A stretch of 64,000 bases of DNA from Nocardioides scoriae (GTDB taxonomy: Bacteria > Actinomycetota > Actinomycetes > Propionibacteriales > Nocardioidaceae), in the NCBI RefSeq assembly GCF_900104965.1, contig NZ_LT629757.1, positions 2,418,001 through 2,482,000 of the forward strand. Direction: 5' to 3'. Below, piece after piece: positions 8,432 to 17,036 of this stretch (the stretch's first letter is position 1; each line of letters begins with the position of its first letter). Position numbers and translations under genes: made by a program. The notes below the pieces were generated by a model. It was not told the origin of the DNA, ran no database searches, and saw only the letters and a program-made list of their open reading frames with translations.

Positions 8432-9232
8432 TCAAGCGTCGGTGGCCGGGGCCGCGAAGTGCAGCCGCGTGAAGGCGAGCGTCTCGAGCAGGTCGGCCTC
8501 GCGCACCTCGGGGTCGGCCGCGCGACGGGTGTTGATCTCGGCCACCACGTGGCCCTCGAACCCGCGGGCGGCGAGCCCCTCGAGGAAGGGACCGCAGGGC
8601 ATCACCCCGTGCCCCGGCACCAGGTGCTCGTCCTTGGGCGAGCCGCTGCCGTCGGTCATGTGCACGTGGCGGAGCCGGTCGCCGAGCCGCTCGGCCATCG
8701 CGACCGGGTCGGACTGGGCGGTGGCGGCGTGGGAGAGGTCGACGGTGGTGTTCGCGTACGACTCCTCGGAGGGGTCCCAGCCGGGCTGGTAGACCTTTAT
8801 CTCACGTCGCGACGTCGCCCGCCACGGATACATGTTCTCCACCGCGAAGGCGATGCCCGTGCGGCGCTCGAGCTCGGCGATGCCCTCGACGAAGCCGGCG
8901 GCGTACTCGCGCTGCCAGCGGAAGGGCGGGTGGACCACCACGACGTCGGCGTCCAGGGCGTGGGCCATCTCGGCGCTCCGCTCGAGCTTGACCCACGGGT
9001 CGGTGCCCCACACCCGCTGGGTGATGAGCAGGCACGGGGCGTGGACGGCGCAGACCGGGACGCCGTGCTGGTCGCGCAGCGCCAGGATCCGGTCGGTGCT
9101 CTGGCTGACGAGGTCGATGCTGACCATCACCTCGACCGCGTCGTAGCCCAGCCGCTCGGCGTAGTCGAAGGCGTGCGCGGTGGGCTCGGGGTAGACCGAG
9201 GCGGTGGAGAGGCCGAACAGGGGTGGCGCCAC
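8432..9232 (-). CDS. Sugar phosphate isomerase/epimerase-family TIM barrel (Rv0498-like)
   Basis: A 266-residue xylose-isomerase-like TIM barrel. Metal-ligand style motifs are visible: [37 protein letters not shown] and VAEINTRR at the ends of successive strands. The family includes AP endonuclease IV, isomerases and dehydratases; the substrate is unknown. It begins 2 nt after the Ppx/GppA stop, so the two are co-transcribed, the same order as Rv0496 and Rv0498 in Mtb without Rv0497. No obvious defect in the metal-site motifs was seen. Confidence 0.82.
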   Translation of the reverse strand: MAPPLFGLSTASVYPEPTAHAFDYAERLGYDAVEVMVSIDLVSQSTDRILALRDQHGVPVCAVHAPCLLITQRVWGTDPWVKLERSAEMAHALDADVVVVHPPFRWQREYAAGFVEGIAELERRTGIAFAVENMYPWRATSRREIKVYQPGWDPSEESYANTTVDLSHAATAQSDPVAMAERLGDRLRHVHMTDGSGSPKDEHLVPGHGVMPCGPFLEGLAARGFEGHVVAEINTRRAADPEVREADLLETLAFTRLHFAAPATDA

Positions 9233-9234
9233 GC

Positions 9235-10173
9235 TCAGCCCAGGGCGCTGAGCTGGTCGAGGCGGTCGAGGATGACGCCCTCACGCAGCGCCCAGGGGCA
9301 GATCTCGAGTGCCTCGAGGTCGAAGACGTCGAGCACGGCCTCGGCCACCATCGCCCCGGCCAGCACCTGGTGGGCCCGGCCCGAGGAGACCCCGGGCAGT
9401 CCGGCGACGTCGGCGAGGTCCATGTCGAGCAGCCGCGGCACCCAGGTGGCCAGCTCGTCGGCCGGCAGCACGCGGCGCACGAAGCGGCCCTCCGAGGAGG
9501 GCGCCGCCCCGCAGATGCGGGCCAGCGAGCGGAACGTCTTGGAGGTCGCGACCGCGTGGTCGGGCGCACCGCCGCGCAGCAGGGTGCCCGCGTCGCGGGC
9601 CACCACGGTGCGCAGGTCCTTGCGGAGCTCGCGCAGCGCCGCGGCCTCCGGCGCCTTCCCGCCCGGGAAGTGCGTCCGGGCCAGGCGGCCGGCGCCGAGC
9701 GGCAGGCTCCAGGCCACGTCGGGGGTCTCGGAGTCTCCTCCCGCGATCTCGAGCGAGCCGCCGCCGATGTCGAACACGGCCAGCCGGCCCGAGGACCACC
9801 CGAACCAGCGTCGTACGGCGAGGAAGGTCAGCCGCGCCTCGTCCTCGCCGGGCAGCACCCGGACCTCGACGCCGGTCTGCTCCTCGACGTGGCGCAGCAC
9901 CTCGTCGCCGTTGCCGGCCTCGCGGATCGCGGAGGTCGCGAAGGAGAAGACCTGCTCGCAGCCCTTGTCCTCGGCCGCCTCGAGCGCCCGCGCCACGAAG
10001 GCGGTCAGCGCCTCGACGCCGCGCCGGCTGATGGTGCCGTCGGCCTCGAGGTGCTCGGCGAGCCGCAGCGGCTCCTTCACCGACGACGCCGGCAGGGGTG
10101 CGGCGCCCCGGTAGGCGTCGACCACCAGCAGGTGGCCGGTGTTGGAGCCGATGTCGAGCACACCGAGGCGCAT
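9235..10173 (-). CDS. Ppx/GppA exopolyphosphatase-family phosphatase
   Basis: A 312-residue ASKHA-fold protein with phosphate-1 motif [14 protein letters not shown] (about 6-19), [16 protein letters not shown] and the second nucleotide loop [14 protein letters not shown]. Actinobacterial members such as Rv0496 hydrolyse short polyphosphate; (p)ppGpp pyrophosphatase activity is a family alternative. At 312 residues it lacks the C-terminal HD-like domain of long GppA proteins, as expected in this phylum. TAGCCT 6 nt before the ATG indicates a leaderless transcript. Confidence 0.87.
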   Translation of the reverse strand: MRLGVLDIGSNTGHLLVVDAYRGAAPLPASSVKEPLRLAEHLEADGTISRRGVEALTAFVARALEAAEDKGCEQVFSFATSAIREAGNGDEVLRHVEEQTGVEVRVLPGEDEARLTFLAVRRWFGWSSGRLAVFDIGGGSLEIAGGDSETPDVAWSLPLGAGRLARTHFPGGKAPEAAALRELRKDLRTVVARDAGTLLRGGAPDHAVATSKTFRSLARICGAAPSSEGRFVRRVLPADELATWVPRLLDMDLADVAGLPGVSSGRAHQVLAGAMVAEAVLDVFDLEALEICPWALREGVILDRLDQLSALG

Positions 10174-10179
10174 GGGTCG

Positions 10180-10185
10180 AGGCTA
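10180..10185 (-). promoter_or_regulatory. -10 box TAGCCT, leaderless Ppx/GppA
   Basis: TAGCCT followed by 6 nt and then the ATG at 10173. Transcription would start at or next to the A of the start codon. Confidence 0.6.
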
Positions 10186-10218
10186 CCGGTCGGGCACGGG
10201 CCGCCTCGGGGCGCGGCA

Positions 10219-10224
10219 TAGGCT
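10219..10224 (+). promoter_or_regulatory. -10 box TAGGCT, leaderless gene at 10232
   Basis: TAGGCT followed by 7 nt and then GTG 10232. Together with the opposing TAGCCT it makes a compact divergent promoter in a 58-nt gap. Confidence 0.6.
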
Positions 10225-10231
10225 CGCGCTC

Positions 10232-10999
10232 GTGCCCGAGGTCGATCTGGTCTTCCCCCGTGCCTGGATCGAGTTCCAGGACCCCGCCGACGCCGACCAG
10301 GTCTTCCGCTGCGACCTGACCTGGCTCACGTCGAGCTGGACCTGCATCTTCGGCCAGGGCTGCCAGGGCATCTACGAGACCGCCCCCGACGCGGGCTGCT
10401 GCACCCTCGGCGCCCACTTCTCCGACGGCGACGACGAGGAGCGGGTGGCCGGCTGGGTCGCGCAGCTCGACGACGCGCACTGGCACCACCGCGACCAGGC
10501 CCTGGACCGCCGCGGCCGGCTGCAGCGCAGCGGGTGGGTCGACACCGACGACGAGGGCGAGCGCAAGACCCGCGTGGTCGACGGCGCCTGCATCTTCCAC
10601 AACCCCCGCGGCTCGGCCGCCGGCTACGGCTGCGCGCTGCACGGGCTGGCCCTGGACCGCGACGTGCACTTCGTCGAGACCAAGCCCGACGTGTGCTGGC
10701 AGCTGCCGATCCGCCGCACCTTCCGCGACGTCGAGCGCCCCGACGGCACCACCTACCTCGAGGTCGGCATCGGGGAGTACGACCGTCGCGGCTGGGGCCC
10801 CGGCGGCCACGACCTCGACTGGTACTGCTCGGGCAACACCGAGGCCCACACCGGCGTCGAGGCGGTCTTCGTCTCCAACGAGGTCGAGCTCGTCACGCTC
10901 ATGGGCCGCCCGGCGTACGACGTGCTGGCGGCGGCGTGCGAGCAGCACCTGCGCACCCGCTCGGCCCTCGCGCTCCACCCCGCCGACCCGCGGGCCTGA
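10232..10999 (+). CDS. Conserved Cys-rich protein of unknown function (Rv0495c-like)
   Basis: A 255-residue protein resembling Rv0495c, which in Mtb also lies divergent from the Ppx gene. Nine cysteines occur in clusters: [43 protein letters not shown] and DWYCSGN. Most are in the first two thirds. No signal peptide or membrane segment is present, so it is probably cytosolic and could bind a metal or Fe-S cluster, although no family with a known reaction is recognised. GTG 10232 is supported by the upstream TAGGCT at leaderless spacing. Function unknown. Confidence 0.75.
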   Translation: MPEVDLVFPRAWIEFQDPADADQVFRCDLTWLTSSWTCIFGQGCQGIYETAPDAGCCTLGAHFSDGDDEERVAGWVAQLDDAHWHHRDQALDRRGRLQRSGWVDTDDEGERKTRVVDGACIFHNPRGSAAGYGCALHGLALDRDVHFVETKPDVCWQLPIRRTFRDVERPDGTTYLEVGIGEYDRRGWGPGGHDLDWYCSGNTEAHTGVEAVFVSNEVELVTLMGRPAYDVLAAACEQHLRTRSALALHPADPRA

Positions 11000-11067
11000 C
11001 CCGTCCGCTCCGTGGACCAGTCCGACCCCGCTGTCAAGCGCGCCACGGCTCCGGGTCAGAATCAGGC

Positions 11068-11706
11068 ATGCGTCTCGACCACATCGTCTTTGCAGCCGGC
11101 CCGGGCGGCCTTGCAGGCACGACGGCACGCCTCTCGGAACTTCTCGGTGAGGACTTCGTCGGCGGCGGCATCCACCCTCGCTTCGGCACGCGCAACGCCA
11201 TCCTGCCGCTCGCGCAGGACACCTACCTGGAGGTCGTCGAGGTCCTCGACCACCCGGCCTCCGACAAGGCACCGTTCGGCCAGGCCGTGCGTGCCCGCTC
11301 CGAGCTCGGCGGTGGCTGGCTCGGGTGGGTCGTCGCCGTGGAGGACATCGCCCCCCACGAGGAGCGGCTGGGCCGCGAGGCCGCCAAGGGCAACCGGCAC
11401 CGGCCCGACGGCACCGAGCTGCTCTGGAAGCAGCTCGGCGTGAAGGGCCTGCAGGCCGACCCGCAGCTGCCCTTCTTCATCCAGTGGGACATCGACTCCG
11501 CCGAGCACCCCAGCGTGGGCGCCAGCGGTGCCGTGTCGCTGGAGTGCCTCGAAATCGCCGGCGACCCCGCCCGCGTCTCGGAGTGGCTGGGCCAGCCGGT
11601 CGACGAGCCCCTCGAGGCCGTCAAGGTCGAGTGGGTCGCCCCCAACGGCACCCCCGGCATCGTCGCCGCACAGTTCCAGACCCCGAACGGCCTCGTCCGG
11701 CTCTGA
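11068..11706 (+). CDS. VOC-superfamily (glyoxalase-like) protein
   Basis: A 212-residue protein starting MRLDHIVFAAG, the typical first strand of a glyoxalase-like domain with a possible metal-binding His5. A second half-module begins around SVGASGAVSLECLEI (about 150). EVVEV in the first module is a candidate acidic ligand. The architecture resembles the Glyoxalase_3-type single-copy proteins, whose substrates are mostly unknown. The ATG at 11068 has no good Shine-Dalgarno, so a leaderless transcript is possible. The next gene follows after 8 nt, suggesting co-transcription with a methyltransferase. Confidence 0.78.
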   Translation: MRLDHIVFAAGPGGLAGTTARLSELLGEDFVGGGIHPRFGTRNAILPLAQDTYLEVVEVLDHPASDKAPFGQAVRARSELGGGWLGWVVAVEDIAPHEERLGREAAKGNRHRPDGTELLWKQLGVKGLQADPQLPFFIQWDIDSAEHPSVGASGAVSLECLEIAGDPARVSEWLGQPVDEPLEAVKVEWVAPNGTPGIVAAQFQTPNGLVRL

Positions 11707-11714
11707 GCGCTGCG

Positions 11715-12431
11715 GTGACCACGCCGGACGAGGGTCCCGACCTCGCCCCCGGGGCGATGCCGAGCCCCAACATCTGGCACCACACCGACGTCTACGAGAT
11801 CGAGAACCGCGCGGTCGACCGCGCCGGCGCGATCGAGTCCGCCATGCGGGGGCTGGCCGACTGGGCGGGACGCGACCTGCTCGACGTGGGCTGCGGCACC
11901 GGCTTCCACCTGCCGCTGTTCGCCCGCACCGCCGCGACCGTGACCGGGGTCGAGCCGCACGGCGACCTGGCGGCCGTCGCCCGGCTGCGCACCCGACGGC
12001 TCGCCCACGTCCGCGTGCTGCACGGCTCGGCCACGGCCCTGCCGCTGGCCGACGGCTCGGTCGACGTCGTCCACGCCCGCTGGGCCTACTTCTTCGGCCC
12101 CGGCTGCGAGCCCGGCCTGGCCGAGCTGGACCGGGTGGTGCGTCCCGGCGGGCGCGCCTTCGTCGTCGACAACGACCCGACCCGCTCCACCTTCGGCGCG
12201 TGGTTCCGCCGCGGCTACCCGATGGTCGACCCGGACGAGGTCGTCGCCTTCTGGGAGGGCCACGGCTGGGAGCGCCACCCCGTCGACATGGCCTGGACCT
12301 TCGACGCGCGCGAGGACCTCGAGGCCGTGGTGCGCATCGAGTTCGCCCCCGAGGTGGCCGAGGAGGTGCTGGCCTCCCACGCCGGCACCGAGGTCGACTA
12401 CGCCGTCAACCTGTGGAGCCGGGCGTTCTGA
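11715..12431 (+). CDS. SAM-dependent methyltransferase, class I
   Basis: A 238-residue protein with the SAM motif LLDVGCGTGFHLPLF (about 54-68), the acidic end of strand 2 (GVEPH), SATALPLADGSVDVVHARWAYFF, and the strand-5 motif RVVRPGGRAFVVDND. This is the UbiE/Methyltransf_11 architecture; the acceptor is unknown. GTG 11715 is 8 nt after the VOC stop, pointing to a two-gene unit. The gene ends 37 nt before the convergent LacI-family regulator. Confidence 0.83.
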   Translation: MTTPDEGPDLAPGAMPSPNIWHHTDVYEIENRAVDRAGAIESAMRGLADWAGRDLLDVGCGTGFHLPLFARTAATVTGVEPHGDLAAVARLRTRRLAHVRVLHGSATALPLADGSVDVVHARWAYFFGPGCEPGLAELDRVVRPGGRAFVVDNDPTRSTFGAWFRRGYPMVDPDEVVAFWEGHGWERHPVDMAWTFDAREDLEAVVRIEFAPEVAEEVLASHAGTEVDYAVNLWSRAF

Positions 12432-12468
12432 CGCGGCCTCGGCCCCGGGCCAGGACCACCGCCAGGAC

Positions 12469-13545
12469 CTAGGGCGTCCAGCCCCGCAGGCTCGAGCGCC
12501 GCACGACCAGCGAGGGGGCCAGCATCCGGCCCGGCTCGGCGATCGGCTTGTGGGCCAGCACGAGGTGGAGGATCTCGACGAGGTCCTGGGCGACGCGCTC
12601 CAGCGGCTGCCGCACCGAGCTCAGGCCAGGCCAGGTCACCTGGGCCGCGGCCGAGTCGTCGAAGCCGACCACGCCGACGTCGGCGCCGGGCTGGCGGCCG
12701 CGCTCGGCCAGGGCGTGCAGCACCCCGAGGCCGAGGGTGTCGCTGGCGCACACGAAGCCGGTGACGGTCGGGTCGTCGAGCACGTGGTGGGCGGCCATCC
12801 GCGCGGCGTCGACGTTGTCGGTCAGCCGCACCCCGAGGCCGGTGGGGTCCACGCCCGCCTCGCGCAGGGTGTCCTCCCAGCCGCTGCGGCGGTCCTGGCC
12901 GATGCGCGAGGACCGCTCCCAGCCCAGCCAGGCGATCCGGCGGTGGCCCTGCTCGAGCAGGTGCCGCGTCGCCAGCCGGGCGCCGGCCGCGCCGTCGACG
13001 TCGAGCCACGCGTGGGCCGCGCCGGGCTCGTCCCACGGACGGCCGAAGGCCACGAACGGCGCCCCGCGGTCGCGCAGGAAGCCCGACTGGGGCGTGCCGG
13101 CGTAGGTGTCGGTGACGATGAAGGCGTCGACGGCGGTCGAGCGCAGCAGGTCGTCGTAGCCGTCGAGCGGGTCCTCGGGGTCGCCCGAGAAGAGCAGCAG
13201 GTGGTGCCCGGTCTCGGAGGCGGTGGCCACCAGGCTGTGCAGGAAGCGGTCCATCAGCGCGTTGCTGGTGCCCTCCAGCGCGGGCTCGAAGCGCAGCCCG
13301 ATCAGGTGGGAGGAGCGGGTGCGCAGCTGGCGGGCGGCTCGGTTGGGCGAGTAGCCCAGGCGGTCGATGACCTCCTGCACCCGCGTCAGCGTCTCGGGAC
13401 GCAGCAGCTCGGGGTTGTTGAGCGCGTTGGAGACGGTCTGGCGCGACACCCCGGCCTCGTCGGCGACGGTCGCGAGCGTCGGCGGACCGGCCGGCTGCGG
13501 ACGTGCGTCGGGCCGGTGGCCGCGACGGTCGGTCGGATGGGTCAT
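12469..13545 (-). CDS. LacI-family transcriptional regulator
   Basis: A 358-residue regulator with an N-terminal HTH (about 23-45: TLATVADEAGVSRQTVSNAL) and hinge helix YSPNRAARQLRTR, then a periplasmic-binding-protein-like effector domain (FDDSAAAQVTWPGLSSVRQP near the C-terminus). Members bind a sugar or nucleoside effector and palindromic operators with a central CG. No sugar-uptake genes are adjacent, so the regulon is not local. A candidate auto-operator overlaps its predicted transcription start. GGGGGA 8 nt before the ATG is the ribosome binding site. Confidence 0.88.
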   Translation of the reverse strand: MTHPTDRRGHRPDARPQPAGPPTLATVADEAGVSRQTVSNALNNPELLRPETLTRVQEVIDRLGYSPNRAARQLRTRSSHLIGLRFEPALEGTSNALMDRFLHSLVATASETGHHLLLFSGDPEDPLDGYDDLLRSTAVDAFIVTDTYAGTPQSGFLRDRGAPFVAFGRPWDEPGAAHAWLDVDGAAGARLATRHLLEQGHRRIAWLGWERSSRIGQDRRSGWEDTLREAGVDPTGLGVRLTDNVDAARMAAHHVLDDPTVTGFVCASDTLGLGVLHALAERGRQPGADVGVVGFDDSAAAQVTWPGLSSVRQPLERVAQDLVEILHLVLAHKPIAEPGRMLAPSLVVRRSSLRGWTP

Positions 13546-13566
13546 GTGCGTGGTCCCCCGGAGCGC

Positions 13567-13578
13567 TTAATCGTTCAA
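13567..13578 (-). promoter_or_regulatory. Putative LacI-type operator (TTGAACGATTAA)
   Basis: On the minus strand TTGAACGATTAA is an imperfect palindrome with a central CG, the form LacI-family proteins bind. It lies directly after the TACCAT -10 of the lacI-family gene, so binding would cover the transcription start and repress it. Confidence 0.5.
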
Positions 13579-13584
13579 ATGGTA
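13579..13584 (-). promoter_or_regulatory. -10 box TACCAT of the LacI-family gene
   Basis: TACCAT on the minus strand, immediately upstream of the operator-like palindrome and about 34 nt before the start codon, leaving room for the GGGGGA ribosome binding site. Confidence 0.5.
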
Positions 13585-13635
13585 GGCCATGCGGTGCGGC
13601 GCCGGTCGCGCACCGAGGCTGTCGGTGCCCTGCCC

Positions 13636-13641
13636 TAGCGT
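13636..13641 (+). promoter_or_regulatory. -10 box TAGCGT, leaderless radA
   Basis: TAGCGT followed by 7 nt and the radA ATG at 13649; no Shine-Dalgarno is present. Confidence 0.6.
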
Positions 13642-13648
13642 TCGGCCC

Positions 13649-15070
13649 ATGGCCACCAAGACCTCCCCCAAGCCGGCCCGCCCGGGCTACCACTGCCACG
13701 AGTGCGGCTGGGAGACCGGCAAGTGGGTCGGCCGCTGCGGCGAGTGCCAGGCCTGGGGCACCGTGGTGGAGAAGGCCGCCCCCCGCAGCCGGGTGCAGGC
13801 CGGTCCGGTCACCACGCCCGCCCGCCCGATCGGCGAGGTCCCCATCGAGGACTCCCAATCCCGCAGCAGCGGGGTGCCCGAGCTCGACCGGGTGCTCGGT
13901 GGCGGCCTGGTGCCGGGCGCGGCGATCCTGCTCGCGGGCGAGCCCGGCGTGGGCAAGTCGACGCTACTGCTCGAGGTGGCCGCCCAGACCGCGCGGCTGC
14001 GCCACCGGGTGCTCTACGTGACCGGGGAGGAGTCCGCGGCGCAGGTGCGGATGCGCGCCGACCGCACCGGCGGGATCTTCCCCGACCTCTACTTGGCCGC
14101 CGAGACCGACCTGGGCGCCGTGCTGGGCCACGTCGAGGACGTCAAGCCGACGCTGCTCGTCATCGACTCGGTGCAGACCATCAGCGCCGGTGACGTCGAC
14201 GGCGTGCCGGGCGGGGTCACCCAGGTCAAGGAGGTCTCGGCCGCCCTCATCCGGATGGCCAAGCTGCGCAACATCACGCTGGTGATCATCGGCCACGTGA
14301 CCAAGGACGGCTCGATCGCCGGTCCCCGCGTGCTCGAGCACCTCGTCGACGTCGTGCTGCAGTTCGAGGGCGAGCGCACCTCCCGGCTGCGGATGGTGCG
14401 TGCGGTGAAGAACCGCTTCGGTCCCGTCGACGAGGTCGGCTGCTTCGACCTCTCGGCCGCCGGCATCGTCGCCATCGCCGACCCGACCGGGCTGTTCCTC
14501 GACGCCCGGCTCTCGATCGTCCCCGGCACCTGCGTGGCCATCAGCATGGAGGGCCGCCGTCCGCTGCTGAGCGAGGTGCAGGCCCTGGTGACCGCCAGCG
14601 CCGCCGAGCGGCCCCGCCGCACCGTCTCGGGGGTCGACCCGTCGCGCGTCGCGGTGATCCTGGCCGTCCTGCAGCAGCACGCCGGCATCCGGCTCCACGC
14701 CCACGACGTGTTCGTCTCCAGCGTGGGCGGCGCCCGGCTGACCGAGCCCAGCAACGACGTCGCCATCGCGCTGGCGATCGTCTCGGCCTGGGCCGGCAAG
14801 CCCCTCAACCGCCACATCGCGGCGGTCGGCGAGCTCGGCCTCTCGGGCGAGCTGCGCCGCGTGCGCGACCTCGGGGCACGGCTCTCGGAGGCCCGCCGGA
14901 TGGGCTTCCGCTCCGCGCTGGTGCCCGCCGAGCTCGGCGGCACCCCCGGGCAGAGCAAGGTCGTCGACGGCCTGCGGGTCATCGAGTGCGACCACGTCCG
15001 CCGGGCGCTGAGCCTGCTGGAGCTCCAGCGCGAGGAGAAGCCCACGGGCGGCGAGGGCCGCTGGGGCTGA
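13649..15070 (+). CDS. radA: DNA repair protein RadA
   Basis: A 473-residue RadA. It has a C4 zinc finger (C16, C19, C30, C33; YHCHECGW...GRCGECQAW), a RecA-like ATPase with Walker A GEPGVGKST (about 102-110), the RadA-specific KNRFG motif (VKNRFGPVDE) and a C-terminal Lon-protease-like domain (SNDVAIALAIVSAWAG). RadA drives branch migration during recombination and repair. It precedes disA by 25 nt, the same pair as Rv3585-Rv3586 in Mtb, and in other bacteria RadA controls DisA activity. Each gene has its own leaderless-type -10. Confidence 0.96.
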   Translation: MATKTSPKPARPGYHCHECGWETGKWVGRCGECQAWGTVVEKAAPRSRVQAGPVTTPARPIGEVPIEDSQSRSSGVPELDRVLGGGLVPGAAILLAGEPGVGKSTLLLEVAAQTARLRHRVLYVTGEESAAQVRMRADRTGGIFPDLYLAAETDLGAVLGHVEDVKPTLLVIDSVQTISAGDVDGVPGGVTQVKEVSAALIRMAKLRNITLVIIGHVTKDGSIAGPRVLEHLVDVVLQFEGERTSRLRMVRAVKNRFGPVDEVGCFDLSAAGIVAIADPTGLFLDARLSIVPGTCVAISMEGRRPLLSEVQALVTASAAERPRRTVSGVDPSRVAVILAVLQQHAGIRLHAHDVFVSSVGGARLTEPSNDVAIALAIVSAWAGKPLNRHIAAVGELGLSGELRRVRDLGARLSEARRMGFRSALVPAELGGTPGQSKVVDGLRVIECDHVRRALSLLELQREEKPTGGEGRWG

Positions 15071-15083
15071 GCACCTGCTGCAC

Positions 15084-15089
15084 TAGACT
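15084..15089 (+). promoter_or_regulatory. -10 box TAGACT, leaderless disA
   Basis: TAGACT followed by 6 nt and GTG 15096. It lies just after the radA stop, so disA can be made independently of radA. Confidence 0.6.
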
Positions 15090-15095
15090 CCGGCC

Positions 15096-16181
15096 GTGGC
15101 CTCCCCCGACCGTGCTGACGATGCGATCCGGCTGCGGACGACGCTCGCGCGCATCGCACCCGGCACCTCGCTGCGCGACGGACTGGAGCGGATCCTGCGC
15201 GGCCGCACCGGCGCGCTGATCGTGCTCGGCCACGACAAGGAGGTCGAGGGGATCCTCACCGGCGGGTTCAACCTCGACGTGCCGTTCTCCCCGACCGCGC
15301 TGCGCGAGCTGGCCAAGATGGACGGCGCGATCGTCCTCGACCGCGACATCAGCCGCATCTTCCGGGCCAACGTGCACCTGATGCCCGACCACACCATCCC
15401 CTCGGAGGAGACCGGCACCCGGCACCGCACGGCCGACCGGGTGGCCAAGCAGACGGGCGCGCCCGTGATCTCGGTGTCGCAGTCGATGCAGATCATCGCG
15501 ATCTACGTCGGGTCCATCCGCTACGTCCTCGAGGACTCCGGCTCGATCCTGGCCCGCGCCAACCAGGCCCTGGCCACCCTGGAGCGCTACAAGGTCCGCC
15601 TCGACGAGGTCTCCAGCACGCTCTCGGCGCTCGAGATCGAGGACCTCGTCACCGTGCGCGACGTGGCCGTCGTGGCCCAGCGCCTGGAGATGGTCAGCCG
15701 GATCGCCCGCGAGATCGACGACTACGTCAACGAGCTCGGCACCGACGGCCGGCTGCTGTCGCTGCAGCTCGAAGAGCTGGTCACCGGCGTCGACGCCGAG
15801 CGGTCGCTGGTCGTGCGCGACTACCAGGCCGGCGGCCGTCGCACGCACACGGTCGAGGAGGTGCTGGCCGAGCTCGAGGGCCTCTCCCCCGCCGACCTCG
15901 TCGACATCTCCTGCGTGGCCCGCGCGCTGGGCCTGGGCCAGGGCGAGCACCTCGACGGCGCGGTCACCCCGCGCGGCCACCGCCTGCTGGCCAAGGTGCC
16001 GCGGCTGCCGGCCACCGTGGTCGACCGGCTCGTGGACCACTTCGGCACCCTGCAGAAGCTGCTCTCGGCCGGGGTCGAGGACCTCCAGATGGTCGAGGGC
16101 GTCGGCGAGCTCCGGGCCCGCAGCGTGCGCGAGGGTCTCTCGCGGCTCGCGGAGTCCAGCATCCTCGAGCGCTACGTCTAG
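15096..16181 (+). CDS. disA: DNA integrity scanning protein / diadenylate cyclase DisA
   Basis: A 361-residue protein with the N-terminal DAC domain (DGA at 76-78, RHR at 109-111: GTRHRTADR), a helical linker and a C-terminal helix-hairpin-helix DNA-binding domain ([19 protein letters not shown] near 325). It condenses two ATP to cyclic di-AMP and pauses at branched DNA. All catalytic motifs are intact. GTG 15096 is set by the -10 at leaderless distance. It ends 4 nt from the convergent stop of the secreted protein gene. Confidence 0.96.
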   Translation: MASPDRADDAIRLRTTLARIAPGTSLRDGLERILRGRTGALIVLGHDKEVEGILTGGFNLDVPFSPTALRELAKMDGAIVLDRDISRIFRANVHLMPDHTIPSEETGTRHRTADRVAKQTGAPVISVSQSMQIIAIYVGSIRYVLEDSGSILARANQALATLERYKVRLDEVSSTLSALEIEDLVTVRDVAVVAQRLEMVSRIAREIDDYVNELGTDGRLLSLQLEELVTGVDAERSLVVRDYQAGGRRTHTVEEVLAELEGLSPADLVDISCVARALGLGQGEHLDGAVTPRGHRLLAKVPRLPATVVDRLVDHFGTLQKLLSAGVEDLQMVEGVGELRARSVREGLSRLAESSILERYV

Positions 16182-16185
16182 CCCG

Positions 16186-16938
16186 TCAGCGGCTCGGTGA
16201 GGCCGAGGGCGAACCGTTGGGGGACCCCGAGGGCGATCCCGACGACGAGGGCGAGGCCGTCGGCGACGGGGTCTGCGTCACGTAGCGCACCGAGGGCCGG
16301 GTCACCTCGAACTCGACGTCGGAGGGCGTCGAGCCCTGCACCGCGGCGTACACGTCGTAGAAGCCGGGCAGCGCCCAGTCGGGCACCTGGGTGCAGCCGA
16401 TGTCGGAGCCGCGGCCGCTCCAGTTGACGACGATCTCCGTCGGAGTCGAGCTGCGCACCACGACCTCGCTGCGCGAGATCGCGCGCGGGCACTCCTGGGT
16501 GGTCCAGAAGCTGTCGTCGTCCTCGGTGGCGATCTTGACCACGACGCTCTCGTGGGAGACCTCGAAGGTGCAGGCGGGCTGGGTGCCCTGCAGCTGCAGC
16601 ACGATCTGGATCCGGCCACCCCCCTCGGCCTTGGGCACCGAGGGGACCACGCTGATCTCGTCGTCGGCGCACGGACCGCTGGGGTCGGCGAGGACGGCCT
16701 GCGACTTCTTGGCCCTGGGCAGGCCGGTCACCTGCTGCGGGCCGTAGACCGCGGGCGGAGCGGAGGTGGGCTGCGCGCCGGCGGGCGTGGCCCGGGGCGG
16801 CGGAGCGTCGGCGCCGTTGCCGCCCAGCAGGTGGGCGAGGCCGACGACGAGCGCGAGCAGGACCGCGAGCACCAGACCCCGGCGGAACCAGTAGACCCGG
16901 GCCGGCAGCCGTCCCCGAGAGCGACGTGCGGCAGCCAT
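16186..16938 (-). CDS. Membrane-anchored secreted protein of unknown function
   Basis: A 250-residue protein with a basic N-terminus and one hydrophobic segment (GLVLAVLLALVVGLAHLLGG, about 24-43), then a Pro/Ala-rich linker, an extracellular beta-rich domain with four cysteines (GPCADDE, PACTFE, QECPRA, IGCTQV; two likely disulfides), and a low-complexity tail of SPSASPS/GSPSGSP type. The position between disA and mutY is that of a membrane protein in Mtb. ATG 16938 is chosen because TACGGT lies 7 nt upstream; the longer in-frame start at 16947 would remove that spacing. Function unknown. Confidence 0.78.
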   Translation of the reverse strand: MAAARRSRGRLPARVYWFRRGLVLAVLLALVVGLAHLLGGNGADAPPPRATPAGAQPTSAPPAVYGPQQVTGLPRAKKSQAVLADPSGPCADDEISVVPSVPKAEGGGRIQIVLQLQGTQPACTFEVSHESVVVKIATEDDDSFWTTQECPRAISRSEVVVRSSTPTEIVVNWSGRGSDIGCTQVPDWALPGFYDVYAAVQGSTPSDVEFEVTRPSVRYVTQTPSPTASPSSSGSPSGSPNGSPSASPSR

Positions 16939-16945
16939 GTCGAGC

Positions 16946-16951
16946 ACCGTA
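16946..16951 (-). promoter_or_regulatory. -10 box TACGGT, leaderless gene at 16938
   Basis: TACGGT on the minus strand, 7 nt before ATG 16938. Confidence 0.55.
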
Positions 16952-17036
16952 GTCGTGCACGGGGTGGCCGTCGGTGAGCAACGCCGTGCGACCCCCCTGC
17001 TCGCTGCGTCACACCCCGGGCGGGATGATCGGCGCG

